Part shown: piece after piece, positions 26,006 to 34,342 of the stretch | Layout: each line of letters starts with the position of its first letter | Numbering within the stretch: position 1 is the stretch's first letter | Assembly (NCBI RefSeq): GCF_021729135.1 | Contig: NZ_JAJTWW010000005.1 | Location: 1-59,530, forward strand | DNA length: 59,530 bases | Direction of reading: 5' to 3' | Origin: Brevibacterium daeguense | GTDB taxonomy: Bacteria; Actinomycetota; Actinomycetes; Actinomycetales; Brevibacteriaceae | Program-made: the position numbers and the translations under genes | Notes under the pieces: generated by a model | Database searches by the model: none | Told to the model about the DNA's origin: nothing | What the model saw: the letters and a program-made list of their open reading frames with translations, nothing else

Positions 26006-27777
26006 CGCCGCGGGAAGTTCGAGTAGTAGGGCACAACAATTTCGTCCGGATTGTTGACATCCCCCAGCAGACGCAGCGTTGTGGGATGGATGACTTCCGG
26101 ATCGATTTCTAGATTGAGGCAAGCCGGAAGCCCGGAATCGAGGGCTCGTTGAACGGCGCCTGGAATATCTTCGAGAGCAGTGACCCGTTCGCCGTAGCCG
26201 CCGAACGCCTCGCACACCTTGTGGTAGTCGCTGTCCTCGAGCCGACTGACTACGACGCCTTCTTCACCGTAGACCGTCTGCTGGCCATGAATCGACATCC
26301 CCCACACCTTGTTGTTGTAGACAACAGTGATGATCGGAATGCGATGACGCACCATCGCCTCGAACTCCTGGATGTTGAAGCCCAAGGCGCCGTCACCGGT
26401 GAAAATTACGGTGGTCCGGGGATTAGCAGCATATGCTCCCATCGCGTAGCCCTGGCCCACTCCAAGGCAGCCGAGGTAGCCGATCCGCAACACGTCTCCT
26501 ACGTTGCGGGCCTTGATGTGATAGGTCGCCCACGGAGCGTTTTCTCCGCCGTCCAGCACGTAAGTGACATCCTCTGGCAGCGACTCGATGACCGCCTTCG
26601 ACGCATGATAGGGGTGCATCCGTCCGCTCTCGGTGCCCCTATCTGCGAACTGCACGGCATGGGAGTCACGGGCCGTGCGCACATCAGACAGCCACCCCTG
26701 ACGAAGACTGCGGATCTCGCCGGCGGAAGCCTCGGATGCCATAGCGGAGCGCAATTGCTGCAGCACGTCGCGGCAGTCCCCGACAATTGGCACCTCGACG
26801 TCGAAGATCCGCCCCAGCTCGCTGCCGTCGATGTCGACCTGGATAATCGCGGCGTCCGGGAAGAAACCTTTGGCTCCACCGCTGAACATGCCCTGGCGCA
26901 AGCCCAACATGAGCACCACATCGGGGGCCTTTTCCTGCGTCGCAAGCACCCCCGCAGTACCGAGGCCTCCGCCCCATTCCGGGGAATCGTAGGCGATGAT
27001 CCCCTCGGACTTGTTCGGCGCGCACACCGGCAGGCCGAGCCCCTCGGCCAGCGCCCGCAAGTCCTCCTGCGCGTGGGCGAACGTCACGCCTCCGCCCACG
27101 AACACCATCGGCCGTTCCGCCTCAGTAAGCAGCTCTGCAGCCTGAGCGACCTGTGCTTCAGTTGCTCCAGCAAATGAGCCGGGAGCAGCGTAGGACGGAA
27201 ACCGGACCTCTGCTTCAGAAGCCTCGTCGAAGAGCACGTCGATCGGCACCTCTATGAGGACGGGGCCCGGAACACCCTCGGTTGCCTTCGCCTTGGCGAG
27301 GCCGACGATCTCGGGGATCCGCCAAGGATGGGTGACCTGGAAGGCGAACTTGGTGACGGGTTTGACCATGGCGATTTGGTCGATGCCCGCCTGCAGCAGA
27401 TTGCGCTCGCTTTCACGCAGTGGCGGGGCTCCCGCTATCACGACCATCGGCACTCGGTCGAGGAAGGCGTCACCCACTGCGGTGATGACGTTGAGAAAAC
27501 CCGGGCCCGAGGTGACCACGGCGACTGCCGGGCTCCCTGTGGCCTTTGCATAGCCCGCTGCAGCGTGCCCTGCACTCGCCTCGTGGCGAGTGTCAGTCAA
27601 AGCGATTCCGTGCTTCCGGCACTCGACGAAGAAGGCATCGAGGTGTCCACCGTGCAAAGTGAATACGGTGGTCAGCCCTGCGCGTTGGAGGGCTTCGGCC
27701 AGGTACGAGCCACCAGTCCGTACGCTCGGGGTCGGCGCAGTGGTCGGGGATTGATCCTGTGCGATCTGTGTTGTCAT
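26002..27777 (-). CDS. ThDP-dependent carboligase/lyase resembling benzaldehyde lyase
   Basis: This 591-residue ThDP enzyme belongs to the acetolactate synthase/benzoylformate decarboxylase superfamily. The cofactor-activating Glu66 is in DTRHEASAGHAAAGYA. The stretch LLQAGIDQIAMVKPVTKF closely follows benzaldehyde lyase, as does LHGGHLDAFF. The metal-diphosphate motif is FTGDGALGFN...YNNKVWG. Benzaldehyde lyase splits acyloins such as benzoin into two aldehydes, so cleavage of an alpha-hydroxyketone is favoured over acetolactate synthesis; no regulatory subunit gene is present. It is the first enzyme gene after the DctP lipoprotein (63-base gap) and is coupled by ATGA to the SDR. 2-Hydroxyacyl-CoA lyase is an alternative. 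Confidence 0.85.
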   Translation of the reverse strand: MTTQIAQDQSPTTAPTPSVRTGGSYLAEALQRAGLTTVFTLHGGHLDAFFVECRKHGIALTDTRHEASAGHAAAGYAKATGSPAVAVVTSGPGFLNVITAVGDAFLDRVPMVVIAGAPPLRESERNLLQAGIDQIAMVKPVTKFAFQVTHPWRIPEIVGLAKAKATEGVPGPVLIEVPIDVLFDEASEAEVRFPSYAAPGSFAGATEAQVAQAAELLTEAERPMVFVGGGVTFAHAQEDLRALAEGLGLPVCAPNKSEGIIAYDSPEWGGGLGTAGVLATQEKAPDVVLMLGLRQGMFSGGAKGFFPDAAIIQVDIDGSELGRIFDVEVPIVGDCRDVLQQLRSAMASEASAGEIRSLRQGWLSDVRTARDSHAVQFADRGTESGRMHPYHASKAVIESLPEDVTYVLDGGENAPWATYHIKARNVGDVLRIGYLGCLGVGQGYAMGAYAANPRTTVIFTGDGALGFNIQEFEAMVRHRIPIITVVYNNKVWGMSIHGQQTVYGEEGVVVSRLEDSDYHKVCEAFGGYGERVTALEDIPGAVQRALDSGLPACLNLEIDPEVIHPTTLRLLGDVNNPDEIVVPYYSNFPRR

Positions 27778-27840
27778 AGTGCTTTCACTCCATTGTGCTC
27801 GTGATCAAGTCATTACTCGTCTGGGGTTGACCCTGCCTCG

Positions 27841-29142
27841 CTACTCGGGACGTCTGGAACCTGCGGCGTCCTCGAATCCGGCAGCATAGAATTCAGCGAG
27901 GTAGTCTGCTGAAGCGCTCGACAGGTCTCCCTGATACCAGTCCCCGAAATCTGCGAAGCTTCCATCATCGGTGAATCCACTTGCCACCGCCTCTTCCTGC
28001 CACTGCTGGACCGCCGCCGTGTACCTTTCCGTGAAATCAGCGGCGTCGTAGAGATCGCTGGCCGTCTGCTCAGCAAGGATGTCCTCGTTGACGGTTCTGA
28101 GGGCTTCCGAAACGCTCCTGTCGAATACGCCGATCTCCCCTCCAGCCTGCGCGACGCCCTTGCTCGACTGGTCCAGATAGCGGAACGCGGCGTGGTTGGA
28201 GTCCCTGAGCCATTCGTAGATCTTGTCGTAGATCAGCTGTCGCACAGGCAGAGGCAGCGACTCCCAGCTGGAGCCGGCAAGAATAGCCGTCGGACCCGAC
28301 TGGAAGTTCGTGTCCTCTGGGTAGTAGAAATACGGCGCGACTTCCGGCAGTCCCATTCCCTGGTAGACCGGCGGCACTGCCAGCGCACAGTCGACGATCC
28401 CTCTCTGGAAGGCCTCGTAGAGCTCGGTGTATTCCACGCTGGTGGCATTTCCGCCCAACGCCTTGACCTGCTCGGACTGGATCGTCGAATTCGAGAGGAT
28501 CTGAAGCCCTTCGAAGTCAGCTACCGAAGACACCGGTTCCGAGCAAGCCATACCCGTGGTCCCGAAGTTGGCGATCGGCAGGAGCGGAGTAATGCCCTTC
28601 TCTGCATACTCCTCATACACTGCAGGGGTTTCGGTCGTCGCCTGGAGCATTCCCAGAGTCTGGGCGATCTCCCCGGACAACGGAGTCACAGCTCCTGCCA
28701 CTGAGGCATCGTTCATGCTGTTGTTGACCGGGAATTCCTGTGGCTGGTAAGTAAAGCTCAGTTGCCCCAAGTCCAAGCGACCATCGGCCAGAGCGTCATC
28801 GACCTCAGTCAGAGCGGCGATCGAACCCGACCAGTTGAGTTCAATGGTGACCTTGTCGCCCGACCACTCTTTCACCTGATCAGCGAAGTTTTGGTAAGTC
28901 TGCCCCAGCGGGCCGTCCGGAGCCGAGGCGCCGGTCTGGAATGTCAAGGTAATCGGCTCAACATCAGCGAATGCCGCCTGCGTCTCCTCTAATGATGCTC
29001 CGTGGTCGAACGACTCACCCTGTCCGCCGCCGCTGGCCTGACCGGCGGAGCCGGCACACCCGGAAGCAACAAGTGCCAATCCAATTGCAGCCGCAACGGC
29101 AGACAGCGCGTTACGACGCCTTCTTCCAAAGGTAATCCCCAT
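27841..29142 (-). CDS. TRAP-type (DctP family) solute-binding lipoprotein, copy 3
   Basis: This is a 433-residue relative of the lipoproteins at 83 and 12688. It has an RRRR signal start, a hydrophobic core, lipobox VASGC then AGSAGQASGG, FDHGASLEETQAAFADVEPITLTFQ, a DctP core with YEAFQRGIVDCALAV, and a tail with GDWYQGDL. ATGAGGAG sits seven bases before ATG 29142; the frame continues to 29295 without a better start. It heads the ThDP-SDR-BDH operon and is divergent from IclR, which links it to uptake or sensing of the operon's substrate. Again no TRAP membrane subunits are adjacent. Confidence 0.88.
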   Translation of the reverse strand: MGITFGRRRRNALSAVAAAIGLALVASGCAGSAGQASGGGQGESFDHGASLEETQAAFADVEPITLTFQTGASAPDGPLGQTYQNFADQVKEWSGDKVTIELNWSGSIAALTEVDDALADGRLDLGQLSFTYQPQEFPVNNSMNDASVAGAVTPLSGEIAQTLGMLQATTETPAVYEEYAEKGITPLLPIANFGTTGMACSEPVSSVADFEGLQILSNSTIQSEQVKALGGNATSVEYTELYEAFQRGIVDCALAVPPVYQGMGLPEVAPYFYYPEDTNFQSGPTAILAGSSWESLPLPVRQLIYDKIYEWLRDSNHAAFRYLDQSSKGVAQAGGEIGVFDRSVSEALRTVNEDILAEQTASDLYDAADFTERYTAAVQQWQEEAVASGFTDDGSFADFGDWYQGDLSSASADYLAEFYAAGFEDAAGSRRPE

Positions 29143-29216
29143 CAAAAACTCCTCATTGAGCTGTTCAGGACCGAAATGAGTAGAGCGCGCAGCCCTTCCT
29201 GCACTGACGGTAGAGG

Positions 29217-29267
29217 GTTGCACTGTGCTCGTCAAGAGTTGCACTATGCAACCTCGATTCCCGAGGT
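29217..29267. promoter_or_regulatory. IclR operator region of the divergent DctP/IclR promoters
   Basis: A perfect palindrome GTTGCA-CTA-TGCAAC is at 29238-29252. A degenerate copy, GTTGCA-CTG-TGCTCG, is at 29217-29231, exactly 21 bases (two helical turns) away. A third inverted repeat, ACCTCG-ATTCC-CGAGGT, is at 29251-29267. On the minus strand TTGACG (29235-29230) is a -35 candidate for the lipoprotein operon, lying between the two copies. The arrangement fits autoregulation and operon control by the adjacent IclR protein. Confidence 0.7.
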
Positions 29268-29279
29268 TACGATGAGTCA

Positions 29280-30182
29280 ATGGCACGACCTTCACCCCAG
29301 ACCGAGCGGCTGGTCGAGATTATCGAGATGTTGTCCGAGGTCGGAGGCTCCGGTCGCAGCCTTGCTGAGATCTCCACGCACCTCGGCGTCAATAAGGCGA
29401 CCATCTATCCTATGCTCCGCGAACTCCTCAACGTCGGCTGGCTCGTGCGCGACCCCAGGACCAAGCTTTTTCGACTCGGGCCTAGGCTGGTCGAGGTCGG
29501 CCGCGCCGCAGAGGAATCCTTTGAACTCGTCGACATCGTTCGCCCGCACGCCCTGTCCCTTGCTCAGGTGCTTGATGCGACGTGCATGCTCGTTTCGGAG
29601 GGGCCGCAGGGCATTGTCGTTGTGGACGTCGCCACCGGCTCGGCTCGGGCCCGCCAGCGAGGATCGAATGGTTCAGCAATCGGCCTCAAGGCTGGTGACA
29701 CCATTAGCTTCAAACCGCCGTTTGCCTCAGTAGTTGCCGCATGGGGTGCCGAGGACCTCCGCCAGAATTGGCTCTCTCACGCGCCGCCGGAAGACCGGCA
29801 CGAACTTGAGGAGTGCCTCGCGATCATTCGTGAGCGCGGGTTCGCAGTGGAAGAGTTTCGTCCTTCCCCAGCGCCTCTCGGCGAGATCGTCCACGCCGCA
29901 ATCGGAACGGCCCACGGCTCGCAGCGCGCTCGGATGCTTCAGCAGGGGATCAGCCCGGCAGGCCAGATCCAGCTCCTCGGAGAATTGGACAACGAGGTCG
30001 AGTACCACCCAGTCTCGATCAATGCACCGATATTCGACGCCGACGAGAGGGTTGCGCACATCCTGCTCGTCACCGATCTTGAGCTACCGGTGACCGGGGC
30101 CAGGGTCGCTGAGGTCGGGTTGGAAGTCGTAAACACGGCTCAGCGGATCGCTGCGGACGCCAACCGTGGTCGTTCAGATTGA
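29280..30182 (+). CDS. IclR-family transcriptional regulator
   Basis: This 300-residue regulator has an N-terminal winged helix-turn-helix (SLAEISTHLGVNKATIYPML) and a C-terminal GAF-like effector domain (from about residue 80, LVDIVRPHALSLAQVL). Family members sense small aromatic or carboxylic metabolites and usually control the adjacent catabolic operon. It is divergent from the DctP-ThDP-SDR-BDH unit, with palindromes between them. GAF length is normal. The ATG at 29280 begins 13 bases after the third palindrome, so it could be autoregulated. Confidence 0.9.
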   Translation: MARPSPQTERLVEIIEMLSEVGGSGRSLAEISTHLGVNKATIYPMLRELLNVGWLVRDPRTKLFRLGPRLVEVGRAAEESFELVDIVRPHALSLAQVLDATCMLVSEGPQGIVVVDVATGSARARQRGSNGSAIGLKAGDTISFKPPFASVVAAWGAEDLRQNWLSHAPPEDRHELEECLAIIRERGFAVEEFRPSPAPLGEIVHAAIGTAHGSQRARMLQQGISPAGQIQLLGELDNEVEYHPVSINAPIFDADERVAHILLVTDLELPVTGARVAEVGLEVVNTAQRIAADANRGRSD

Positions 30183-30308
30183 ACGATGGGGCGAAGGCTC
30201 AGCCTCGGACTACTTCCTCGCCATCTCTGCCCACTTCGAGAAGCGACTCAAGCTCGTTGATCAACTGGTGAGTTCGATCGAGGTCAGACCTCGAGCTGGC
30301 GAGATCTC

Positions 30309-30773
30309 TCAACTGGTCGAAGATGAGCGAAGGAGGAAGCGCGCGCTGTTCGGCGTCCCACGACTCTCTCCATCCGTTTCCTTCAAACCCGCTGCCATCC
30401 GCAAAATTAAGTACTCGACGTCGTCAAGGCCGATATCGTGGCTGAACTTCTGGCGAATATCCGCCGCCCATTCGGTCAGGCTCTCGAGGAACAGCTGGTA
30501 ACTCGGCGTATGCCAGTAGTCCACAGTGAGAGGACGATCCGGGGCATGGATTTCAAACCAGCGATCGACGACCGCATCCATCACGGGCGCCGGTGGACGT
30601 TCTTGGTCCTTCGCCGTGAGGAAGTAGATGTACCCGGGAAGCTGCACACCACACCGCACCCATCGCGATCCCACCGTCGTGCACGCACGAGGATTCCCAA
30701 GCCTGGCCATCAGGAAGACTGATACAGCTGGTTGAGCACTAACGCGCCGGTTCAGGAGGACTTCCCTGATCAA
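30309..30773 (-). CDS. Hypothetical protein or gene remnant
   Basis: A 154-residue frame whose second half looks protein-like: PAPVMDAVVDRWFEIHAPDR, then LTVDYWHTPSYQLFLESLTEWAADIRQKF and DDVEYLILRMAAGL. The first 40 residues look random, and there is no good ribosome binding site, so this may be the tail of a decayed gene. It starts just after the frameshifted lipoprotein gene on the same strand. I do not recognise a family. It is convergent with IclR. Confidence 0.35.
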   Translation of the reverse strand: MIREVLLNRRVSAQPAVSVFLMARLGNPRACTTVGSRWVRCGVQLPGYIYFLTAKDQERPPAPVMDAVVDRWFEIHAPDRPLTVDYWHTPSYQLFLESLTEWAADIRQKFSHDIGLDDVEYLILRMAAGLKETDGESRGTPNSARFLLRSSSTS

Positions 30774-30787
30774 GCAACCGAGCCGAA

Positions 30788-31547
30788 CTAATCGACGTCA
30801 GTCAGTTCAATAGTGGTGCAGAAACCCGAGTCGATGTATGGGTCACAGAACTCAACGGCGGCAAGTTCAGAATCCGCCGGGATTTCAATGACGATGTCGC
30901 CCTGAGCCTCCGAGTGGGGGTTCTGTTGGCTCTGCCCGGCTGCAGGATCCCGGTTCAAAGTCAGGTTGTAGCCATAATCGTCGTCGTCGCCGGTAGGGGC
31001 GAACACCTCACCATCGGAGAAGATCACCGCGTAAGTGACAGGAAGCCCACCGGGTTCCATGCCGTCGTTGCGCGCCGTATAGACGACGTGCAACAGCTCC
31101 ATGCCCTCTTTAGCCTCAGCCGTGATCCGTTCTGGCGCATCATAATTCTCCCCGGAGTAATACTCCGGGTTGTCTGCAGCACCCTCAATCGAGTCCGTCA
31201 CTTCCGCCGAATCGATCCTCAGCGACCAGTCATGAATAATCGACTCGGAGTCGATGGTTCGGTACAGAACCCACTCCCCCCTGCACACCATCGAAGGCAC
31301 TACCCTCCTCTGCCGACGCACCGGAACCCATGTCTTCGGTACACCGAGGACTGTCTGGGTCGGTCCCATCTGGCAAACACATCTCGGCCCACTCAGCCTG
31401 AGTCAGAGGGGTTGGTTCACTACTCGGAGATTGCTCTTGCTCCTTGGCCTCAACTTCAAGGCTTTCAGCGTCGGAACCAGTCGATCCACACCCGGACAGA
31501 ACGATGGCTGCAGAGGCTGCAATTACAGCGAACACATGAGTTTTCAT
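30788..31547 (-). pseudogene. Lipoprotein gene interrupted by a one-base frameshift in a G6 run
   Basis: The 5' part (ATG 31547) codes for a signal peptide and lipobox (MKTHVFAVIAASAAIVLSGC) and a Glu/Pro-rich linker, then loses frame at a run of six C (31276-31281; six G on the coding strand). The -1 frame continues with EWVLYRTIDSESIIHDWSLR and an Ig-like domain (MELLHVVYTARNDG) to a stop at 30788. With five G the junction reads VQGEWVLYR and gives a continuous lipoprotein of about 252 residues. The distal part resembles DUF4352/DUF5067-type extracellular domains. The extra base could be a real mutation, a slippage-based switch or a sequencing error. Confidence 0.75.
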
Positions 31548-31549
31548 GT
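31532..31549. promoter_or_regulatory. Inverted repeat covering the lipoprotein start codon
   Basis: CACATGA-GTTT-TCATGTG is a perfect 7-bp-arm inverted repeat containing the ATG at 31547. It could hide the start in the mRNA or bind a regulator. Upstream, 31550-31938 (389 bases) contains no gene I can support and has lower GC than the flanks. Confidence 0.45.
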
Positions 31550-31938
31550 GCCGAATATAGTCGACCCCTCCGTAAATCGGAATGTCTCTCACCGCACTTA
31601 TCTAGGACCACCGATCCTTGGCTCTCGTTGGACGCGCTGATCGAGCCCGAGCACCACCGTCAGGCGAATTGATAGTCGGCTGCATTAGAGGACGAGACGA
31701 TCAGCGATCGCCAGTTCAGAAATCGTTCGTTCCTTGCGAGGGACGCGACGGTCCAAGTAAACGGTGGATTTTGAGACAGCTTGTAGCAGACGGTGGCGGA
31801 GCACGATGATGCGCTGTTTGTCGCTTAGCCGTAGGGACTGCTGAGTGCTTCGGCTGCCCTATTGACACAGGGCTCCCTTGTCATGCGCTCAGGACCGCCG
31901 AATCTCTGAACGGAGGCAGCCAATGTTTCTTTAAGGCA

Positions 31939-32685
31939 CTACAAGCTGAGCTGGAGGGACCACCCGCCGTCGACCGTGAGCCCGGTGCCCGTCACGTAGG
32001 ACGAGTCTTCCGAGGCGAGCCAGATTATTGCATTGGCCATGTCGGTGCCGCTGCCAGGCCTTCCCAACGGAACTACCCGCTTTGCCAACTCATGCGTGTC
32101 GTCTAGGGGAGAATTGGCAGAAAATCCGGCAATCACCGCGTTCGCCCGGACTCCGTGCTCGGCGTACTGAATCGCAATCGTCTTCAGAAGATTCATGGCC
32201 GCCGCGTTGCACGCGCTGTAATTTGGGGTGTTGTCGGTGGGATGGAGCGATGCCATCGATATCACGTTGATGATGGAGCCACCTCTTCCACCCTTGACCA
32301 TCAGCGGCAGTACAGTCTTGGCTCCTAAGAAGGTGCCGTCGAGGTTGGCGGCGGTACAGCGACGCCAGTCTTCGATTGTGAGGTCCTCAACTTTGCCGAC
32401 GCCAAATTGGCGCGCGCTGTTAATCAAGACATCGATTCCGCCTTCGGACTCCTCAATGCGATTGACGACGTCGGCCCAGTCGCCCTCCTCTCCGACATCC
32501 AGCTTCAGGTGCGTCACGTTTTCGGGATGTTCCGTGTGCTGCGCTACCTGATCCACCTTGGACACGTCCACATCAGTGACGTATACCTTGGCGCCTGCGC
32601 TGACGAGGAGTTGCGTCAAAGCCAACCCCTTGGTTCCGCCGGCCCCGGAAATAAGTACTACCTTCTCATCGAGCTTTGCAGGCAT
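31939..32685 (-). CDS. SDR-family protein with altered catalytic tetrad
   Basis: This 248-residue SDR fold has the cofactor loop SGAGGTKGLALT, NSAR in place of the usual NNAG, and an IINVISMAS strand. The active-site segment reads NYSACN, so the catalytic Tyr is kept but the Lys of YxxxK is Asn. The C-terminus TGLTVDGGWSLQLSL is normal. Loss of that Lys usually abolishes classical SDR chemistry, so it may be a partner or binding subunit of the neighbouring SDR, or use another base. It is 56 bases downstream of the SDR at 32742 and probably co-transcribed with it. Confidence 0.82.
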   Translation of the reverse strand: MPAKLDEKVVLISGAGGTKGLALTQLLVSAGAKVYVTDVDVSKVDQVAQHTEHPENVTHLKLDVGEEGDWADVVNRIEESEGGIDVLINSARQFGVGKVEDLTIEDWRRCTAANLDGTFLGAKTVLPLMVKGGRGGSIINVISMASLHPTDNTPNYSACNAAAMNLLKTIAIQYAEHGVRANAVIAGFSANSPLDDTHELAKRVVPLGRPGSGTDMANAIIWLASEDSSYVTGTGLTVDGGWSLQLSL

Positions 32686-32741
32686 GATTGATTCCTTCGG
32701 TTACCGGTGTGGGCTGTCGGCAGTGGTATCGGGGGCTGACG

Positions 32742-33545
32742 TCAGAGGGTCATGGCGTTGGGAGGCGCGATTGCCTGGCCACCGTCAATGAGCAGTTCCG
32801 CTCCGGTGATGTATCGGTTGTCGTCGTGGGCCAGGAATAGCACCCCGTTCGCGATGTCGATCGGCTTTCCCGCATATTTGACAGGGGCCACCAAATTCGC
32901 GAACTTGTCGACGTCAGTCTGGCCTTCTTCATCATCGGTCAACGAACTTAACGAACCCCATGCTGGTGTCTGAATTATTCCAGGATGAATGGAATTGACC
33001 CGCACATTGTTCTTGTCGTAGGCGTTTTCGAGCGCCGCTACTTTGGTGAGCATCTTCAGGCCCGCTTTGGCAGCACAATATGCGGCGCTGTCTACCCAAG
33101 GGTTCATTCCCGCTTCGGAGGAGACGTTGACGATGCTGCCACCACCGCTCTCGGTAATTACCGGGGTCACGTACTTCATGCCTAGAAATGCTCCGTCAAG
33201 GTTGAGCGTGAGCTGAAACCTCCAGTCCTCAAAGCTCATGTCCACCAGTCTGCTTGGTCGATTGCCGCCAGCGTTGTTGACCAGGATATTGATGCCGCCG
33301 AATTCCGACTTAGTGGTAGCAATGGTCGCTATCCAGGAGTCTTCGCTCATCACGTCATGGCGAGCGAAGATCGCGCTCCCGCCCGCGGACCGGATCGACT
33401 TCGCAGCTTCTTCACCATTGATGTCATCGATGTCCGCCAGGACAACAGATGCTCCCTCGGCCGCGAACTGCCCCGCGATGCCCATGCCGATGCCACTCGC
33501 AGCGCCGGTAACAACCACGACTTTCCCATCAAAACGTGAACCCAT
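32742..33545 (-). CDS. Short-chain dehydrogenase/reductase (SDR)
   Basis: This 267-residue classical SDR has TGAASGIGMGIA at the N-terminus, NNAGG, VNVSSEAG with catalytic Ser, YCAAK (Tyr-x-x-x-Lys), NSIHPGIIQTP and LLIDGGQAI. ATG at 33545 follows GAGGAGTTTGAAA. It is the first gene of a two-SDR unit driven by the promoter at 33678-33715, which shares its motif with the HyuAB operon and the NTF2-like gene. A likely role is oxidation of a secondary alcohol to the ketone that the HyuAB carboxylase uses. Confidence 0.88.
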   Translation of the reverse strand: MGSRFDGKVVVVTGAASGIGMGIAGQFAAEGASVVLADIDDINGEEAAKSIRSAGGSAIFARHDVMSEDSWIATIATTKSEFGGINILVNNAGGNRPSRLVDMSFEDWRFQLTLNLDGAFLGMKYVTPVITESGGGSIVNVSSEAGMNPWVDSAAYCAAKAGLKMLTKVAALENAYDKNNVRVNSIHPGIIQTPAWGSLSSLTDDEEGQTDVDKFANLVAPVKYAGKPIDIANGVLFLAHDDNRYITGAELLIDGGQAIAPPNAMTL

Positions 33546-33677
33546 TTTCAAACTCCTCATCGTGTCTATTGACTGGGGGAGAGAACGCGGGAGGCGGTAA
33601 ATCCATCACCGATAGTCTCAGGAACTTCCCCTCGGCAATGCACCCTCGCCGGTTGCCGTTGGTTCTCACGCCCTCCG

Positions 33678-33715
33678 ATAGTCTATTCGAACTATCTTTG
33701 CCGTCAATTGCACTA
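33678..33715 (-). promoter_or_regulatory. Shared 38-bp promoter motif, copy C (two-SDR operon)
   Basis: Read on the minus strand it is TAGTGCAATTGACG, 18 bases, GACTAT. TTGACG serves as -35. A TAGACT alternative -10 overlaps with 16-base spacing. The same layout occurs at 39088-39125 and 44414-44451. It lies about 130 bases before the SDR ATG. Confidence 0.65.
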
Positions 33716-34070
33716 CTTCAGTAGATCGCGTTCTCTGCCTCTCACGGGCTCACTGACTCAACACAACTACCTGCTCGTAACCCACCTTAGTGTTAGCATC
33801 ATCAACCACCTCCCCACTCATGAGGGCGCTCAGAGCCCGTACCGTCATCGACGCCGAAACATCATCAGTTGCCGCCTCGCCGGCCTGATAGCGTCTCGAG
33901 CAGCGGCACAGCACGGCCACAACCTAAGCCCCCTTCAGGCGAACGGCTCGGGCTGGGCTCCAGTCCAGGTCATCAGTCGTTCCCGAGTGCACCAAAGTGA
34001 TGGGCCACGGATCATGGAGCCCGTGTGGTCGCTTGGCGTACCTCAGACTAGGAGGGATCCGGGACGACAG

Positions 34071-34112
34071 CACGGGGGCAATCACATCGTGATCGCCCCC
34101 GTGTTTTTGCGT
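34071..34112 (+). terminator. Rho-independent terminator on the plus strand with no assigned gene
   Basis: CACGGGGGC and GCCCCCGTG form a long stem (with inner ATCA/TGAT pairing) followed by TTTTTGCGTTT on the plus strand only. No convincing plus-strand gene precedes it in the 797-base interval 33546-34342. The interval otherwise holds the SDR promoter and a 36-residue frame at 34156-34266 (MVVEMATLPSLQLV...) of doubtful status. Confidence 0.75.
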
Positions 34113-34155
34113 TTACCGCCGTGCTAGTCCCGCCGTCTGGCCACCTCCATTAGAG

Positions 34156-34266
34156 ATGGTGGTGGAAATGGCCACGCTGCCGAGTCTCCAACTGGTCACC
34201 CACGGTGGGATTCAAGAACCCGCCTTCCCGATCGGCAGGGTGACCAGCGTCCGGGGGGCCGCTTAG
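34156..34266 (+). CDS. Possible 36-residue small protein or gene remnant
   Basis: ATG at 34156 opens a short frame reading MVVEMATLPSLQLVTHGG and ending GRVTSVRGAA. Codon use is compatible with this genome, but there is no clear ribosome binding site and I recognise no family. It may be the C-terminal scrap of a lost gene. Confidence 0.2.
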   Translation: MVVEMATLPSLQLVTHGGIQEPAFPIGRVTSVRGAA

Positions 34267-34342
34267 ATTCCTTTCTGATCGTGCATCTTCGGTGATTCCA
34301 GCAGTGCCGCGCGTGCGAGGCGCTGCCTATCAAGGGCATCGT

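Noticed and set aside
33708..34127. 139-codon rightward frame as a gene
   Set aside because: It runs straight through the terminator hairpin, has no domain-like sequence and poor codon use.
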